Shown in pieces: positions 23,812 through 31,791 of a stretch of DNA of 37,881 nt. Made by a program: the position numbers and the translations under genes. Source of the DNA: an uncultured Bacilli bacterium (lineage in GTDB: Bacteria > Bacillota_I > Bacilli_A > RF39 > UBA660); assembly GCA_949025205.1 (NCBI GenBank), contig CARMXJ010000011.1, positions 1 to 37,881 of the forward strand, written 5' to 3'. Under the pieces are notes generated by a model that saw only the letters and a list, made by a program, of their open reading frames with translations, was not told the DNA's origin and made no database searches. Every line of letters starts with the position of its first letter. Position 1 is the stretch's first letter.

Positions 23812-24933
23812 ATGAAAAAAAGTGAATATCAATATGATGATTATCAAGATCAATATGATGTTTTGATTGCTGAGGAAGAAGAAAAGCAAAGAAAAAAAAC
23901 ATTTTGGATTTTATTTTTGTGCTTAATTATCATTTTGTTTTCTGTTTTAGGTGCTACTTACTCTTATATTAGAATTTATAATGATATTCCAAAAAATGAA
24001 CTTAACATTGATACTGACGGGGATGGAATTCCAGACTTGAATTTAGATATTGATGGTAATGGCTTTTGTGAAGTAAGTTGTGATACTACTGGAAATAGAA
24101 AACCAGACTTAAATGTTAGTTATAGTAAAAAACATAATTCTGCTATTTTCAATTTAGATACAGATGGGGATGGCAAACCAGATAAAAATTTAATGAATCA
24201 AGATACTAACCATGATGAAGTTTGTGACTTAAATTGTGATATTGATGATGATGGGTATCCGGATTTTAATATAGATATTGATGGTGATGGAAATCCTGAT
24301 ATTAATATCGATATTAACGGAGATAAAAAACCAGACATAAACATTGATACTGATCTTGATGGTAAACCAGATATTAACATTGATACTGATGGTGATGGTA
24401 AATGTGATAAAAAATGTGATATCAATGGAGATGGAATTTGTGATACTAATTGTGAAATTAGTCAATGTCCAGCCAACTGTCATTCTAAAGAGGATGGAAT
24501 ATGTGAGTGTAATGCTGATCCAATTATTCAAATAACTACAGGTGAAAATGAGAGTGCAATTTTGTTTGTATCTTATAATAAAAGTGTTCATGCAACTTCT
24601 ATTCATCCTGGATGGAATGATGCCCAAACCTTTACAGTTGAAAATCAATCCAATAGAACAATAACGTTTAACTTAAATTGGATAAATATAACCAATGAAT
24701 TTACTATAGATCGTACATTTACTTATTCAATAAAAAGAGATGGATTTTTACAAAAAGAATCAATTCCAGCTCCAAGAAGTTCATCTACTATGTTGAGTAG
24801 GATTGTGATTCCAGCAAATACCACTTATTATTATGAAATAGAATATAGTTATAATGATCTACCAGACGTAGATCAAAATATGGAACAAGGTAGGACTTTT
24901 GGGGCTCAAATTGCAGCAGAAATTGTTAACTAG
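23812..24933 (+). CDS. Anchored DxDxDG-repeat protein with TasA-like C-terminal domain
   Basis: Residues 1-30 are highly charged and probably cytoplasmic. A hydrophobic segment (31-53) ends VLGATYSYI, resembling the SipW-type GATFAYF signal. From about 67 to 215 there are about eleven units of the type DTDGDGKPDINI (12-residue core period), like thrombospondin type 3 or other calcium-binding Asp repeats. Several units carry paired Cys (GKCDKKCD). A short Cys-rich stretch precedes a beta domain (~245-373) ending RTFGAQIAAEIV, similar to the end of the TasA-like protein. I chose ATG 23812, after AAGGAGAG. Calcium-stiffened extension of a surface module is the likely role, by inference. Confidence 0.85.
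   Translation: MKKSEYQYDDYQDQYDVLIAEEEEKQRKKTFWILFLCLIIILFSVLGATYSYIRIYNDIPKNELNIDTDGDGIPDLNLDIDGNGFCEVSCDTTGNRKPDLNVSYSKKHNSAIFNLDTDGDGKPDKNLMNQDTNHDEVCDLNCDIDDDGYPDFNIDIDGDGNPDINIDINGDKKPDINIDTDLDGKPDINIDTDGDGKCDKKCDINGDGICDTNCEISQCPANCHSKEDGICECNADPIIQITTGENESAILFVSYNKSVHATSIHPGWNDAQTFTVENQSNRTITFNLNWINITNEFTIDRTFTYSIKRDGFLQKESIPAPRSSSTMLSRIVIPANTTYYYEIEYSYNDLPDVDQNMEQGRTFGAQIAAEIVN
24010..24456 (+). repeat. Tandem DxDxDG-coding repeats (36-base core period)
   Basis: About eleven degenerate units, the most regular being 36 bases long between about 24240 and 24420 (Asp-Ile-Asn-Ile-Asp blocks). DNA identity between units is partial, and synonymous changes dominate in the Asp codons. Unit number could vary by recombination or slippage. 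Confidence 0.75.
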
Positions 24934-24958
24934 AAAAAACTCAGACAAGAGTTTTTTT
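24934..24958 (+). terminator. Intrinsic terminator
   Basis: AAAAAACTC pairs with GAGTTTTTT around AGACAA, with T residues beyond. Confidence 0.8.
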
Positions 24959-24959
24959 C

Positions 24960-24988
24960 TTGTGTTTTTTTATATAGTGAATTATAAT
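24960..24988 (+). promoter_or_regulatory. sipW promoter
   Basis: TTGTGT (24960-24965) and TATAAT (24983-24988) with a 17-base spacer; the gene starts 26 bases later. Confidence 0.6.
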
Positions 24989-25014
24989 TATAGAGAATAG
25001 AGAGGGCTAGCGAT

Positions 25015-25908
25015 ATGAAATCGAAAGAGAATTATACTGGTTTTAAAGGGATAGCTAAATTTATTGCCAATGTAGTTTCTTGGACCGCTTTGGTTATTTT
25101 GGTATTGTTAGCTTTGTTTTTAGCTTATTATACGATTAATACTAAGTTGTATGCGAGTAAAGGAGAAAAATTTGAGCCCTTTGTTTCTTTGTATACCATT
25201 GTTAGCGGAAGTATGGAACCTAATATAAAAGTAGGAGATGTTATTGTTTCTAAAAAAGTGAAATCTCCAACGGAAATAAAAGTAGGAGATGTTATAACTT
25301 TTACTTCTACCAGTTCTATTTCTAGGGGTATGATTGTTACCCATCGGGTTGTGGAAGTATATAAAAATGAGAATGGATATTCTTATAAGACAAAGGGGGA
25401 TAATAATTTAAGTCCCGATACTGCTCCAGCCGAATATAATAATGTATTGGGGAAAGTTATTTTACGTGTTCCAAAACTTGGGAAAGTACAAAATTTTCTG
25501 GGAACACAAGGTGGTTGGTTGATTGTAATCGTTATTCCGGCTTTACTGATTATTATTTCTGATATATTAAAGATTTTTAAATTAACTGGTGTAAAAAATA
25601 AAATAGAGAAAATGAACAAAGAACAAATTAGTTTGAAAGATAAAAGAGCTGAAAAAGAAAAAGCTAGAAAAGAAATTTTAAAAAAGAAATTAGGTTTATT
25701 GGAAAAAAGTCCATATGAACCAGATCCGATTATTACTCAAAAAATGACTAAAGTTGTAGTTGGGTCTAAACCTACGAAAACAAAAAGATTTGTTACAAAA
25801 GAAGAAGGTGCTTACACAGATACTTCTGAATTATCTCGTGTGTCCCGAATGTCTCGAAGAAATAGAAATAGAAGAAGACAAAGAAATGCTAATAGAAATA
25901 AACGATAA
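25015..25908 (+). CDS. sipW: SipW-type (ER-type) signal peptidase I with long basic tail
   Basis: Removes signal peptides from TasA-like proteins in known systems. Membrane helices lie at about 23-40 and 168-185. The nucleophile is Ser66 in VSGSMEP, and the general base is His110 in VTHRVVE, where bacterial-type enzymes have Lys, so this is the Ser-His ER/SipW type. Asp129 in TKGDNN and the Asp135 region complete the site. After helix 2 there are ~110 residues of Lys/Arg-rich, probably cytoplasmic sequence ending RRNRNRRRQRNANRNKR, which I do not expect in standard SipW (about 190 residues). AGAGAGGG precedes the ATG. The surrounding TasA-like genes are its likely substrates. Confidence 0.93.
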   Translation: MKSKENYTGFKGIAKFIANVVSWTALVILVLLALFLAYYTINTKLYASKGEKFEPFVSLYTIVSGSMEPNIKVGDVIVSKKVKSPTEIKVGDVITFTSTSSISRGMIVTHRVVEVYKNENGYSYKTKGDNNLSPDTAPAEYNNVLGKVILRVPKLGKVQNFLGTQGGWLIVIVIPALLIIISDILKIFKLTGVKNKIEKMNKEQISLKDKRAEKEKARKEILKKKLGLLEKSPYEPDPIITQKMTKVVVGSKPTKTKRFVTKEEGAYTDTSELSRVSRMSRRNRNRRRQRNANRNKR

Positions 25909-25929
25909 TCATTGTTTTGTCGTTTTTTT
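25900..25929 (+). terminator. Intrinsic terminator of sipW
   Basis: AAACGA and TCGTTT pair around a 14-base loop that contains the stop codon, followed by T residues. It overlaps the next promoter. Confidence 0.5.
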
Positions 25930-25939
25930 ATGGTATAAT
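25912..25939 (+). promoter_or_regulatory. Promoter for the gene at 25968
   Basis: TTGTTT (25912-25917) and TATAAT (25934-25939), 16 bases apart, ending 28 bases before the start codon. Confidence 0.5.
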
Positions 25940-25967
25940 AACGGCGAAATGTGGGGAATCTATTGGC

Positions 25968-26516
25968 ATGAAGGTAATAAGAGATATTGATCGTTTGATT
26001 GTAAAAAAAGGGATGGAAATTGTTTTTGTTATAGGTTTTGTTTTCTATTCGACAACTTTATGGAATTTAAAAGAAAAGCCAGATATTTTTGCTTCTGCTT
26101 TTCCTTATAGTACTTTTAATTATACAAAAATGGAAATAGAAAATCCGATTGATTATAGTATGTATCCAATGGCGGATTCTATAGCGTTAAGAAATTTAAA
26201 ACCATGTTCCATTAAGATTACGAATGAAACATTTCATTCGGAAGTTTATTTGCTTGCTTTAAAAATTTCTAAAAATTCTACTTTAGATTATCATTATTTG
26301 CATATATCTTTAGGAAGTGAAGTTTATTCATTAGTGGATTTGGAAATGAAAGAAGAACCAGATTGTTATTATTTTATACTTGATGAAGATAGCATTATGA
26401 GCATGACTAAAAATTATGAAATTCGCTTGTGGATGAATCAGGATGCAGGTAATGATCAGCAAGCAAAACAACTTATTATGTCTTTTGAAATTATCAATGG
26501 AGTTACGCAACTGTAA
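25968..26516 (+). CDS. Small anchored protein of the TasA/SipW locus
   Basis: I chose ATG 25968, about 10 bases after GTGGGGA. The frame is open to 25917, but the -10 box lies in that stretch. A basic start is followed by a hydrophobic segment (about 16-32) and ~145 residues outside the cell. The outer part is a beta-type domain (SIALRNLKPCSIKITNETFH; VYLLALKISKNS; LIMSFEIING), similar in style to camelysin/TasA-like sandwiches but without the GATFAYF ending. It may be an anchor or assembly factor for the locus, inferred from position only. The stop codon is inside a terminator stem. Confidence 0.7.
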   Translation: MKVIRDIDRLIVKKGMEIVFVIGFVFYSTTLWNLKEKPDIFASAFPYSTFNYTKMEIENPIDYSMYPMADSIALRNLKPCSIKITNETFHSEVYLLALKISKNSTLDYHYLHISLGSEVYSLVDLEMKEEPDCYYFILDEDSIMSMTKNYEIRLWMNQDAGNDQQAKQLIMSFEIINGVTQL

Positions 26517-26524
26517 CTTTTTTT
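26501..26524 (+). terminator. Intrinsic terminator
   Basis: AGTTAC and GTAACT pair around GCAACT, followed by T residues. The TAA stop of the gene is part of the descending arm. Confidence 0.7.
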
Positions 26525-26527
26525 AAC

Positions 26528-26556
26528 TTGTAAAAAGGGGATATTTTTGCTATTAT
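26528..26556 (+). promoter_or_regulatory. Promoter for the gene at 26574
   Basis: TTGTAA (26528-26533) and TATTAT (26551-26556) with a 17-base spacer, 17 bases before the start codon. Confidence 0.5.
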
Positions 26557-26573
26557 TAGGGTATGGTGATCAT

Positions 26574-27968
26574 ATGAACTATAAGAAGGTTTTTAAAAGA
26601 GAAACCAAAGTCATAGCTTACGTTGTAATTTGTTTGACTTTAGCCGTTATGGGTATAAGTTATGCTTTGTTCTTACAAGTGAATAATAATACAAGAAATC
26701 AAATTGTTACAACTGGTAGTTTGCAAATTGAATTTCCTCATGATAGTGCTATCATTATAAATGAAGCAGATGAGTTTAATAATTGTTTAATGCCACAAAC
26801 GGATGAAGAAGCCATAAATGGGGCATGTAATTTTAATTTTAGTGTAACCAATAAAAGTTCGGGAAATTTACCATATCAATATAGTGTATTATTATATGAT
26901 GATGAAAGTGAGATACCAGATGTTAATTTAAAGTTGGATCATTCCTATATTAAATTTTCTTTAACCAAAACAGTAGGAGAGACTACTACGACTATTGTTT
27001 CCAATAAATATTTAAATGAAGCTACTCTTAAAGAGTCTAAAAGAATAATTCTTGAAAACAATTTTATTAATGTTGGAGAAACTGCCGTTTTTAATTTAAA
27101 AGTTTGGATTGATGAAGATACTGCTCCTAGTGAAGGAGAAGATAGTATCATAGGAAAATATGTTTATTTGAAAATAGATGTAACAGGTACGGTTTATGAA
27201 AATGAAACAGCAACACAGGCTTTAACTGCTACAATGGATACAAGTGGTTTATCAGAGGTAATGTCGCCAACTTCTTATAGTTCTGATACAAATATAGACG
27301 CAATTAAAGAGTATCGTTACACAGGAAAAAATCCAAATAATTATATAGCTTTTAATTGTAGTAATGATGAAGATGTAAGTACTTGTGAAGTATGGAGAGC
27401 TTTAGGGATTTACAATATTGATAATGAAAGCCGCATAAAACTTATTAAAGATACAAATGAAGAAATGAAGCCTTGGGATGAGGCGGCAGGAGTTGTTTAT
27501 TCTACTTCTTCTTTGAATACTTATTTAAACGCTTATTATAGTAATTTAAGTGAAACAGCAAAAGGGCAAATTGGGGCTGCTACATATAAATTGGGCGGAG
27601 CAGAAACTTTAGAGCTTGATAGTAAAACAATGTATGGTTTTGAATTAGAGTCCGATGAGGTTCTATCTTTAAATGTAGGTTTAATGAACGTTAGTGACTA
27701 TGCTTTTGCAAGTAGTTTAAAAGAAGAAGAGTTTGTAAGTACGATTGCTTCTCGAAATGAAAACAATTGGTTGTTTACTGGCAAGGAAGAATGGCTTGTG
27801 AATAAAGATGTAAATAATCAAGTGTATAAAATTTCTACCGATGGAAGTATCGGAGTTGGGGCAACTAATGAAGCTAAGTTAATAAGACCAGTTGTTGCTT
27901 TACAAAGTAGCGTTAAAATCATTGGTGGAGATGGAACAAAAGAAAATCCATATAGGTTATCAAAATAG
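26574..27968 (+). CDS. SipW-dependent-type surface protein, TasA-like region plus C-terminal surface domain
   Basis: ATG 26574 follows GGTGAT; the frame extends to 26547, inside the promoter. A hydrophobic segment (13-33) ends VMGISYALF, similar to SipW-type signals. Residues ~40-210 are a TasA/camelysin-like beta region (FNFSVTNKSSGNLPYQYSVL; TAVFNLKVWIDED). Residues ~230-464 resemble the C-terminal surface domain seen in many gut Firmicutes exported proteins: YRYTGKNPNNYIAFNC, EVWRALGIYNID, ending IRPVVAL and then IGGDGTKENPYRL. The combination suggests a fibre-associated or fibre-tip protein; that is inference. Own promoter and terminator. Confidence 0.8.
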   Translation: MNYKKVFKRETKVIAYVVICLTLAVMGISYALFLQVNNNTRNQIVTTGSLQIEFPHDSAIIINEADEFNNCLMPQTDEEAINGACNFNFSVTNKSSGNLPYQYSVLLYDDESEIPDVNLKLDHSYIKFSLTKTVGETTTTIVSNKYLNEATLKESKRIILENNFINVGETAVFNLKVWIDEDTAPSEGEDSIIGKYVYLKIDVTGTVYENETATQALTATMDTSGLSEVMSPTSYSSDTNIDAIKEYRYTGKNPNNYIAFNCSNDEDVSTCEVWRALGIYNIDNESRIKLIKDTNEEMKPWDEAAGVVYSTSSLNTYLNAYYSNLSETAKGQIGAATYKLGGAETLELDSKTMYGFELESDEVLSLNVGLMNVSDYAFASSLKEEEFVSTIASRNENNWLFTGKEEWLVNKDVNNQVYKISTDGSIGVGATNEAKLIRPVVALQSSVKIIGGDGTKENPYRLSK

Positions 27969-27988
27969 TCTTTGGGCTATTTTTTTTT
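27962..27988 (+). terminator. Intrinsic terminator
   Basis: AAAATAG (27962-27968) and CTATTTT (27977-27983) pair around TCTTTGGG, with nine T residues in a row. Confidence 0.75.
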
Positions 27989-27997
27989 GAAGAAATA

Positions 27998-28026
27998 TTG
28001 ATTTTTATTTTATTAATGGTTATAAT
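27998..28026 (+). promoter_or_regulatory. Promoter for the gene at 28056
   Basis: TTGATT (27998-28003) and TATAAT (28021-28026) with a 17-base spacer. Confidence 0.65.
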
Positions 28027-28055
28027 ACCTTTGTTTTTTAGTTTGGAGGAGAAAT

Positions 28056-29039
28056 ATGAAAGTTAAAAGTAAAAAAGGTGAAAATTATTTTAAACTGAAA
28101 ATTATGAAAATAGCAATTGGTGGGCTACTTGCGAGTAATTTAATTTCAGTGTGTAATGAAGATGCAATTCCATTCGTAATAGCAGCAGAGAGTGAGGATG
28201 AATGGATAAATTTTAAAGATGGTGATAGAGAATTACTGTTATTAGGACTAGAAATTAATGATTGGTTCAAGATTATGGCTGGCTATTTTTATCAAAAAGA
28301 TGATTGTCTTTATTTTCAAAATATAATAGAGTCTGGAGAATATAATTTAACAGAACTTGCAGATAGGTATAAGGTTCATACTGTTTTTACAGAGGCAAAA
28401 TATGTTTTTCCAACTGCTAGTATTGGTGCTACTAAGGAAGATATTATAAAGGTTATTAATACCGTCTCCATTATAGATGCTAGTATAGAAACTACTGATT
28501 TTGGGACAGTTAGGTATGAAACTCTTGCAAGTCCTTATTTTGAAAGTAAAGATTTACATATTCGCAATGGTGGTAGAATTGGTTCAGAATATAAAGATGA
28601 ATATTGGTTTTATTCTACAATATCTTGTTTAGATGAAATGTATTTAGAAAAAGAAAACAATATTAAGGAAATGTTTACATTTGGATCTTTTGAAAATCAA
28701 AATCTACTTCCTTATTATGCCAATATATATGCTCAAGAGCCTTTAGGATTTACAAATAAATCGGGTTTAATTGTTGCTTATTTTGCTTATGATAATGACG
28801 GAAATAAAAAATCTTTTAGAACCCAAAAAGATTTAGATGAATTTCTTTTTTCTTATGATGGTTCTATTGATGATTTGCATTGGCGCGTTGCTTTTCATGT
28901 AGGAGATGATACAAATTTAACAAGTATGATTTCTTCTAATGAAGAGATTTCATCTCAGGAATCTACTTATTTTTTAGATTATAATGATTTAATTCCTAGA
29001 ATGGCTTTAGTAAGAAAAAAAGAGAATAGCCTAGAATAA
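28056..29039 (+). CDS. hypothetical exported protein, 327 aa
   Basis: A basic start (about 16 residues) and a short hydrophobic stretch (17-32, IAIGGLLASNLISVC) look like a signal peptide, perhaps cut near AAES at 45-48; a lipobox is not clear because ISVC is followed by Asn. The mature part is acidic and globular (GYFYQKDDCLYFQN; YWFYSTISCLDEMYL) with no family I recognise. A strong GGAGGAG precedes the ATG, and it has its own promoter and terminator. It lies next to the TasA/SipW genes and may be part of the surface set, by position only. Confidence 0.7.
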   Translation: MKVKSKKGENYFKLKIMKIAIGGLLASNLISVCNEDAIPFVIAAESEDEWINFKDGDRELLLLGLEINDWFKIMAGYFYQKDDCLYFQNIIESGEYNLTELADRYKVHTVFTEAKYVFPTASIGATKEDIIKVINTVSIIDASIETTDFGTVRYETLASPYFESKDLHIRNGGRIGSEYKDEYWFYSTISCLDEMYLEKENNIKEMFTFGSFENQNLLPYYANIYAQEPLGFTNKSGLIVAYFAYDNDGNKKSFRTQKDLDEFLFSYDGSIDDLHWRVAFHVGDDTNLTSMISSNEEISSQESTYFLDYNDLIPRMALVRKKENSLE

Positions 29040-29056
29040 TTTTTGGGCTATTTTTT
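29025..29056 (+). terminator. Intrinsic terminator
   Basis: AATAGCC (29025-29031) and GGCTATT (29046-29052) pair around a 14-base loop that contains the stop codon, followed by T residues. Confidence 0.7.
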
Positions 29057-29123
29057 CTTTGTAAAATAAAGTATAATTTTAATAAAAAAAGATAAAGATG
29101 CAGGTAGATTTAGGAGAATGGTT

Positions 29124-29453
29124 ATGAAGAAATATATTACTTTGTATATTAAAGAAGTGGAACATCAAATTGAAAAGCAAAAGCGGTACACGGTGGAAGA
29201 ATTAGAAACTTTAGCTTTAAAAATTCGTTTTTTTCAACATGAAAGACTTATTCATTTGCTAGTGACCCTTTGTTTTGCTTTTTTTACTCTTTTGTTTATG
29301 ATACTTGGTATGGTGTCTTATTTGTTTTTAGTTCCTTTTTTTATTTTAATTGTTTTTTTGCTTTTTTATATTGTTCATTATTTTTATTTGGAAAACAGCG
29401 TGCAATATCTTTATAAGTTGTATGATAAAGTTATGGAAATAGCAAGGAGTTAA
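29124..29453 (+). CDS. Small two-helix membrane protein, 109 aa
   Basis: A charged N-terminal helix (residues 1-38, EVEHQIEKQKRYTVEELETL) leads to two hydrophobic segments at about 42-62 and 65-85, then a short charged tail. ATG 29124 is chosen because AGGAGA lies 6 bases before it; the in-frame ATG at 29118 touches that site. The stop codon TAA overlaps the next ATG by one base, so the DUF4186 gene is translationally coupled. Family and role unknown. Confidence 0.7.
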   Translation: MKKYITLYIKEVEHQIEKQKRYTVEELETLALKIRFFQHERLIHLLVTLCFAFFTLLFMILGMVSYLFLVPFFILIVFLLFYIVHYFYLENSVQYLYKLYDKVMEIARS

Positions 29454-29818
29454 TGGGTATGGACATGGAAAAAGTTCTTTATCAATTAGATAAATCTAAG
29501 TTTCGAAGTCGCTTTCATTTAAAAGAAAAAGAGATTGATTATATTAAGGAAAAAGGAATGAAAGTAATAGAGGAGCACGCACATGATTTTGTTCGTAAAA
29601 GACTTGCTCCTGCTACTATTTTAAATGATGGAAAACAAACGCCGATGAGAGGGCATCCAGTTTTCATTGCACAACATGCAACAGCTACTTGTTGTAGAGG
29701 TTGTTTATTTAAATGGTATCGCATTCCTAAAAATATAGAACTTACGGAAGAACAACAAAATTATATTGTAAGTCTTATTATGCTGTGGATAAGTAAAGAG
29801 TTATCAACTTCCTTTTAA
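29453..29818 (+). CDS. DUF4186 family protein
   Basis: The core GKQTPMRGHPVFIAQHATAT, then CCRGCLFKWYRIPKN and a LTEEQQNYIV helix, is the DUF4186 pattern. Conserved His and Cys (HATATCCRGC) suggest a metal- or redox-related site, but no activity is established for the family. At 121 residues it is normal size. AAGGAG lies 4 bases before ATG 29453 and 10 before ATG 29459, so the start could be either. It is coupled to the membrane protein upstream. Confidence 0.85.
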   Translation: MGMDMEKVLYQLDKSKFRSRFHLKEKEIDYIKEKGMKVIEEHAHDFVRKRLAPATILNDGKQTPMRGHPVFIAQHATATCCRGCLFKWYRIPKNIELTEEQQNYIVSLIMLWISKELSTSF

Positions 29819-29858
29819 TATTCTTTTATTGTATACTAGAAAAAAGAGGTAGGATATT

Positions 29859-29891
29859 ATGAGGAGTTTAAAAGATAAATATTACAGTTAG
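29859..29891 (+). other. Amber-terminated start of the following gene
   Basis: ATG 29859 follows AGAGGTAGG, the only good ribosome binding site here, and reads ten codons to TAG (29889-29891). The same frame then stays open, with a protein-like sequence (LPYPFWDKKRDTFEWV), straight into the gene below. It looks like the true start of that gene, cut off by a nonsense mutation. Confidence 0.6.
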
Positions 29892-29975
29892 AAAGCAAAA
29901 AGAAGATATAAAAAATTTAAAAATTGTAGTTTACCTTATCCTTTTTGGGATAAAAAACGGGATACTTTTGAGTGG

Positions 29976-30839
29976 GTGTATTATGATGTGAATTGTAAGC
30001 CGCCTGGATATGATATTCAAAATAGTTTATATGAGGCGCTAGGAAATGTTTCTAGTAGTGGAGTAACATATCACTATGAAGCCTTTATGTATGGACGAAA
30101 AAATCCAGAAGAAAAAGAAGCTAAGTACCAAATGATGGAAAGTCATTGTCATTCTTTTGATGAAGTAGTAAAGTGTGTATATGATTATCCGGAATCGTTT
30201 CGTATCCCAGAGGATTGTTTGGAAGAATATAGTAAACAAGAATTACGTTGTTTAAAGAAAATGCAAAGTTATTTGAAAGCAATTGGTTTAAAAGATGAAA
30301 AGGAAAGTCCAGAAATAGCAGCTTTAAACGAAAAATGGAAAGAAATTGATGATAAAAAAAGAAAAAGTTTAAAAGACAGATTCTTCATTCTAAGTTACCA
30401 AAATAAGTGGGAAAAGTTAAGAGAAAAAGAAAAGTTAGAAAGATATAATAATGAAAAAGCTTTGCTTTATAGCTCTTATTATCCTCTTTATACAGAGAAA
30501 AATGAAGTTGCAGAAGCTTATTTAAGTGGAAAAAAAGACTATATTTTAAGTCGAAAATATTCCTTTGATAAAAAGACAGAAGTGGGACGTCGTTATATGG
30601 TAGTAAATCCTGATAATGAATATTGTGGTACTTTGGAAGTTATAAGTGAAGAATTTCTTCCTTTTAAGGATTTAAAAGCAGAAATGGTTGATTATAAACT
30701 TGCTGGTTATAAAACATTTTTGGATTACAAGGAACATTTATATCGGGATTATCAAAAAGATGGAAAATTGTTTCAAGAAGAATTTACAGAAGATAGTTTG
30801 CTTATTTATTTAAAAGTAAAAGTTTTAGAAAGGTTTTAG
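29976..30839 (+). CDS. Unknown protein, probably interrupted by upstream TAG
   Basis: As annotated it starts at a GTG without a ribosome binding site. The natural gene probably began at 29859 and had ~326 codons, with TAG at codon 11. The protein is soluble and charged, with a helical lysine/glutamate-rich centre (WEKLREKEKLERYNNEKALL) and a C-terminal domain containing RRYMVVNPDNEYCGTLEV. Family unknown. It ends 3 bases before the DHH phosphoesterase ATG. Restart, read-through or loss of function are all possible; TAG is a normal stop elsewhere in the window, for example at 904. Confidence 0.55.
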   Translation: MYYDVNCKPPGYDIQNSLYEALGNVSSSGVTYHYEAFMYGRKNPEEKEAKYQMMESHCHSFDEVVKCVYDYPESFRIPEDCLEEYSKQELRCLKKMQSYLKAIGLKDEKESPEIAALNEKWKEIDDKKRKSLKDRFFILSYQNKWEKLREKEKLERYNNEKALLYSSYYPLYTEKNEVAEAYLSGKKDYILSRKYSFDKKTEVGRRYMVVNPDNEYCGTLEVISEEFLPFKDLKAEMVDYKLAGYKTFLDYKEHLYRDYQKDGKLFQEEFTEDSLLIYLKVKVLERF

Positions 30840-30842
30840 AAT

Positions 30843-31769
30843 ATGGAAAAAATTTGTTTAATTACCCATATTGCGGATGCAGATGGAGCTTTTCCTATTA
30901 TTTTATCTAAATTGGTTTTCCAAGATTTTGATGTTTTTTCTTGTGAAGTTTCTGAAGTGGATATGGTTTTAAAAGATGTATTGTCTCATCATGAGGATTA
31001 TGAAAAAATTTATATTGTAGATATTAACATGAGTGAAGAAATGGCAAGTGTTATTGAGGAAGATGTTACGTTAAAAGGAAAAATAATGGTTTTTGACCAT
31101 CATGCAAGCAATATACAATTAAATAAGTATTCTTTTATACAAGTTGTTGACTTTAAAGAGGGAAGAAAAGAATGTGGAACAACTCTTTTTTATGAACATT
31201 TAAAAAAGTCTTTTTATAATCCTGTTCTTGATAAACAAAATTTAGTGACTATGATAGAACTGATTCGTGAAGGCGATACATATGATTTTACAGATGAATT
31301 AAAGCAAACTGCTTTTCAGTTTGGGAGTTTGTATGCTATTTTTGGAAGAGAGCGGTATATCGAGCATTTTTATAGGTCTATACTTGAACATGACGTGTTT
31401 TCTTTTTCAGAAATCGAAAAAACATTAATTGAACTGGAAGAAGAGAAAACAAATCAGTATATTGAAGAAAAACTAAAGCGGGTGAAAATAGCAAAGATAT
31501 TAGGTGTAACGGTAGGAATTGTTTTTGCAGAACAAAGAAGGTCACTCTTAGGTCATGCGATGGCAGAAAACTTAGATATTGATATTGCCATTGTTGTTAA
31601 TGTAGATAGAAGTATTAGTTATAGAGCAGATAAAGAGAATGTCGATATTAATGTTTTGGCAAAACCTTATGGTGGTGGAGGACACAAACATGCCGGAGGA
31701 AGTCCATTACCGGAGGATTTACAAGAAAAAATATGTGCCTATATTTTTAAAGATATTGAATGGAAATAA
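30843..31769 (+). CDS. DHH/DHHA1 phosphoesterase
   Basis: A DHH superfamily hydrolase of 308 residues. Metal-binding motifs are THIADADG (His9, Asp12, Asp14), a VDINMS stretch, FDHHAS near 84-89 and a DTYD-like Asp near 143. The DHHA1 substrate-binding motif GGGGHKHAGG is at 277-286. Related enzymes degrade nanoRNA or pAp, or cyclic dinucleotides; without the extra domains of GdpP it is closer to the small NrnA-like type, which is my inference. It begins 3 bases after the interrupted gene, with AAAGG as ribosome binding site. The region just downstream once held the start of a nitrilase-family gene. Confidence 0.85.
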   Translation: MEKICLITHIADADGAFPIILSKLVFQDFDVFSCEVSEVDMVLKDVLSHHEDYEKIYIVDINMSEEMASVIEEDVTLKGKIMVFDHHASNIQLNKYSFIQVVDFKEGRKECGTTLFYEHLKKSFYNPVLDKQNLVTMIELIREGDTYDFTDELKQTAFQFGSLYAIFGRERYIEHFYRSILEHDVFSFSEIEKTLIELEEEKTNQYIEEKLKRVKIAKILGVTVGIVFAEQRRSLLGHAMAENLDIDIAIVVNVDRSISYRADKENVDINVLAKPYGGGGHKHAGGSPLPEDLQEKICAYIFKDIEWK

Positions 31770-31791
31770 AAATATATAAAAAAGGAGATAA

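Noticed and set aside
24010..24456. CRISPR array
   Set aside because: The repeats are coding, degenerate, have no spacers, and translate to a regular Asp-rich motif.
24198..24648. Minus-strand reading frames in the repeat gene
   Set aside because: They are shadows of the repetitive Asp codons; no binding sites, and the translations are low complexity.
29859..30839. TAG reassigned to an amino acid
   Set aside because: Several intact genes in the window end in TAG and would be extended without sense.
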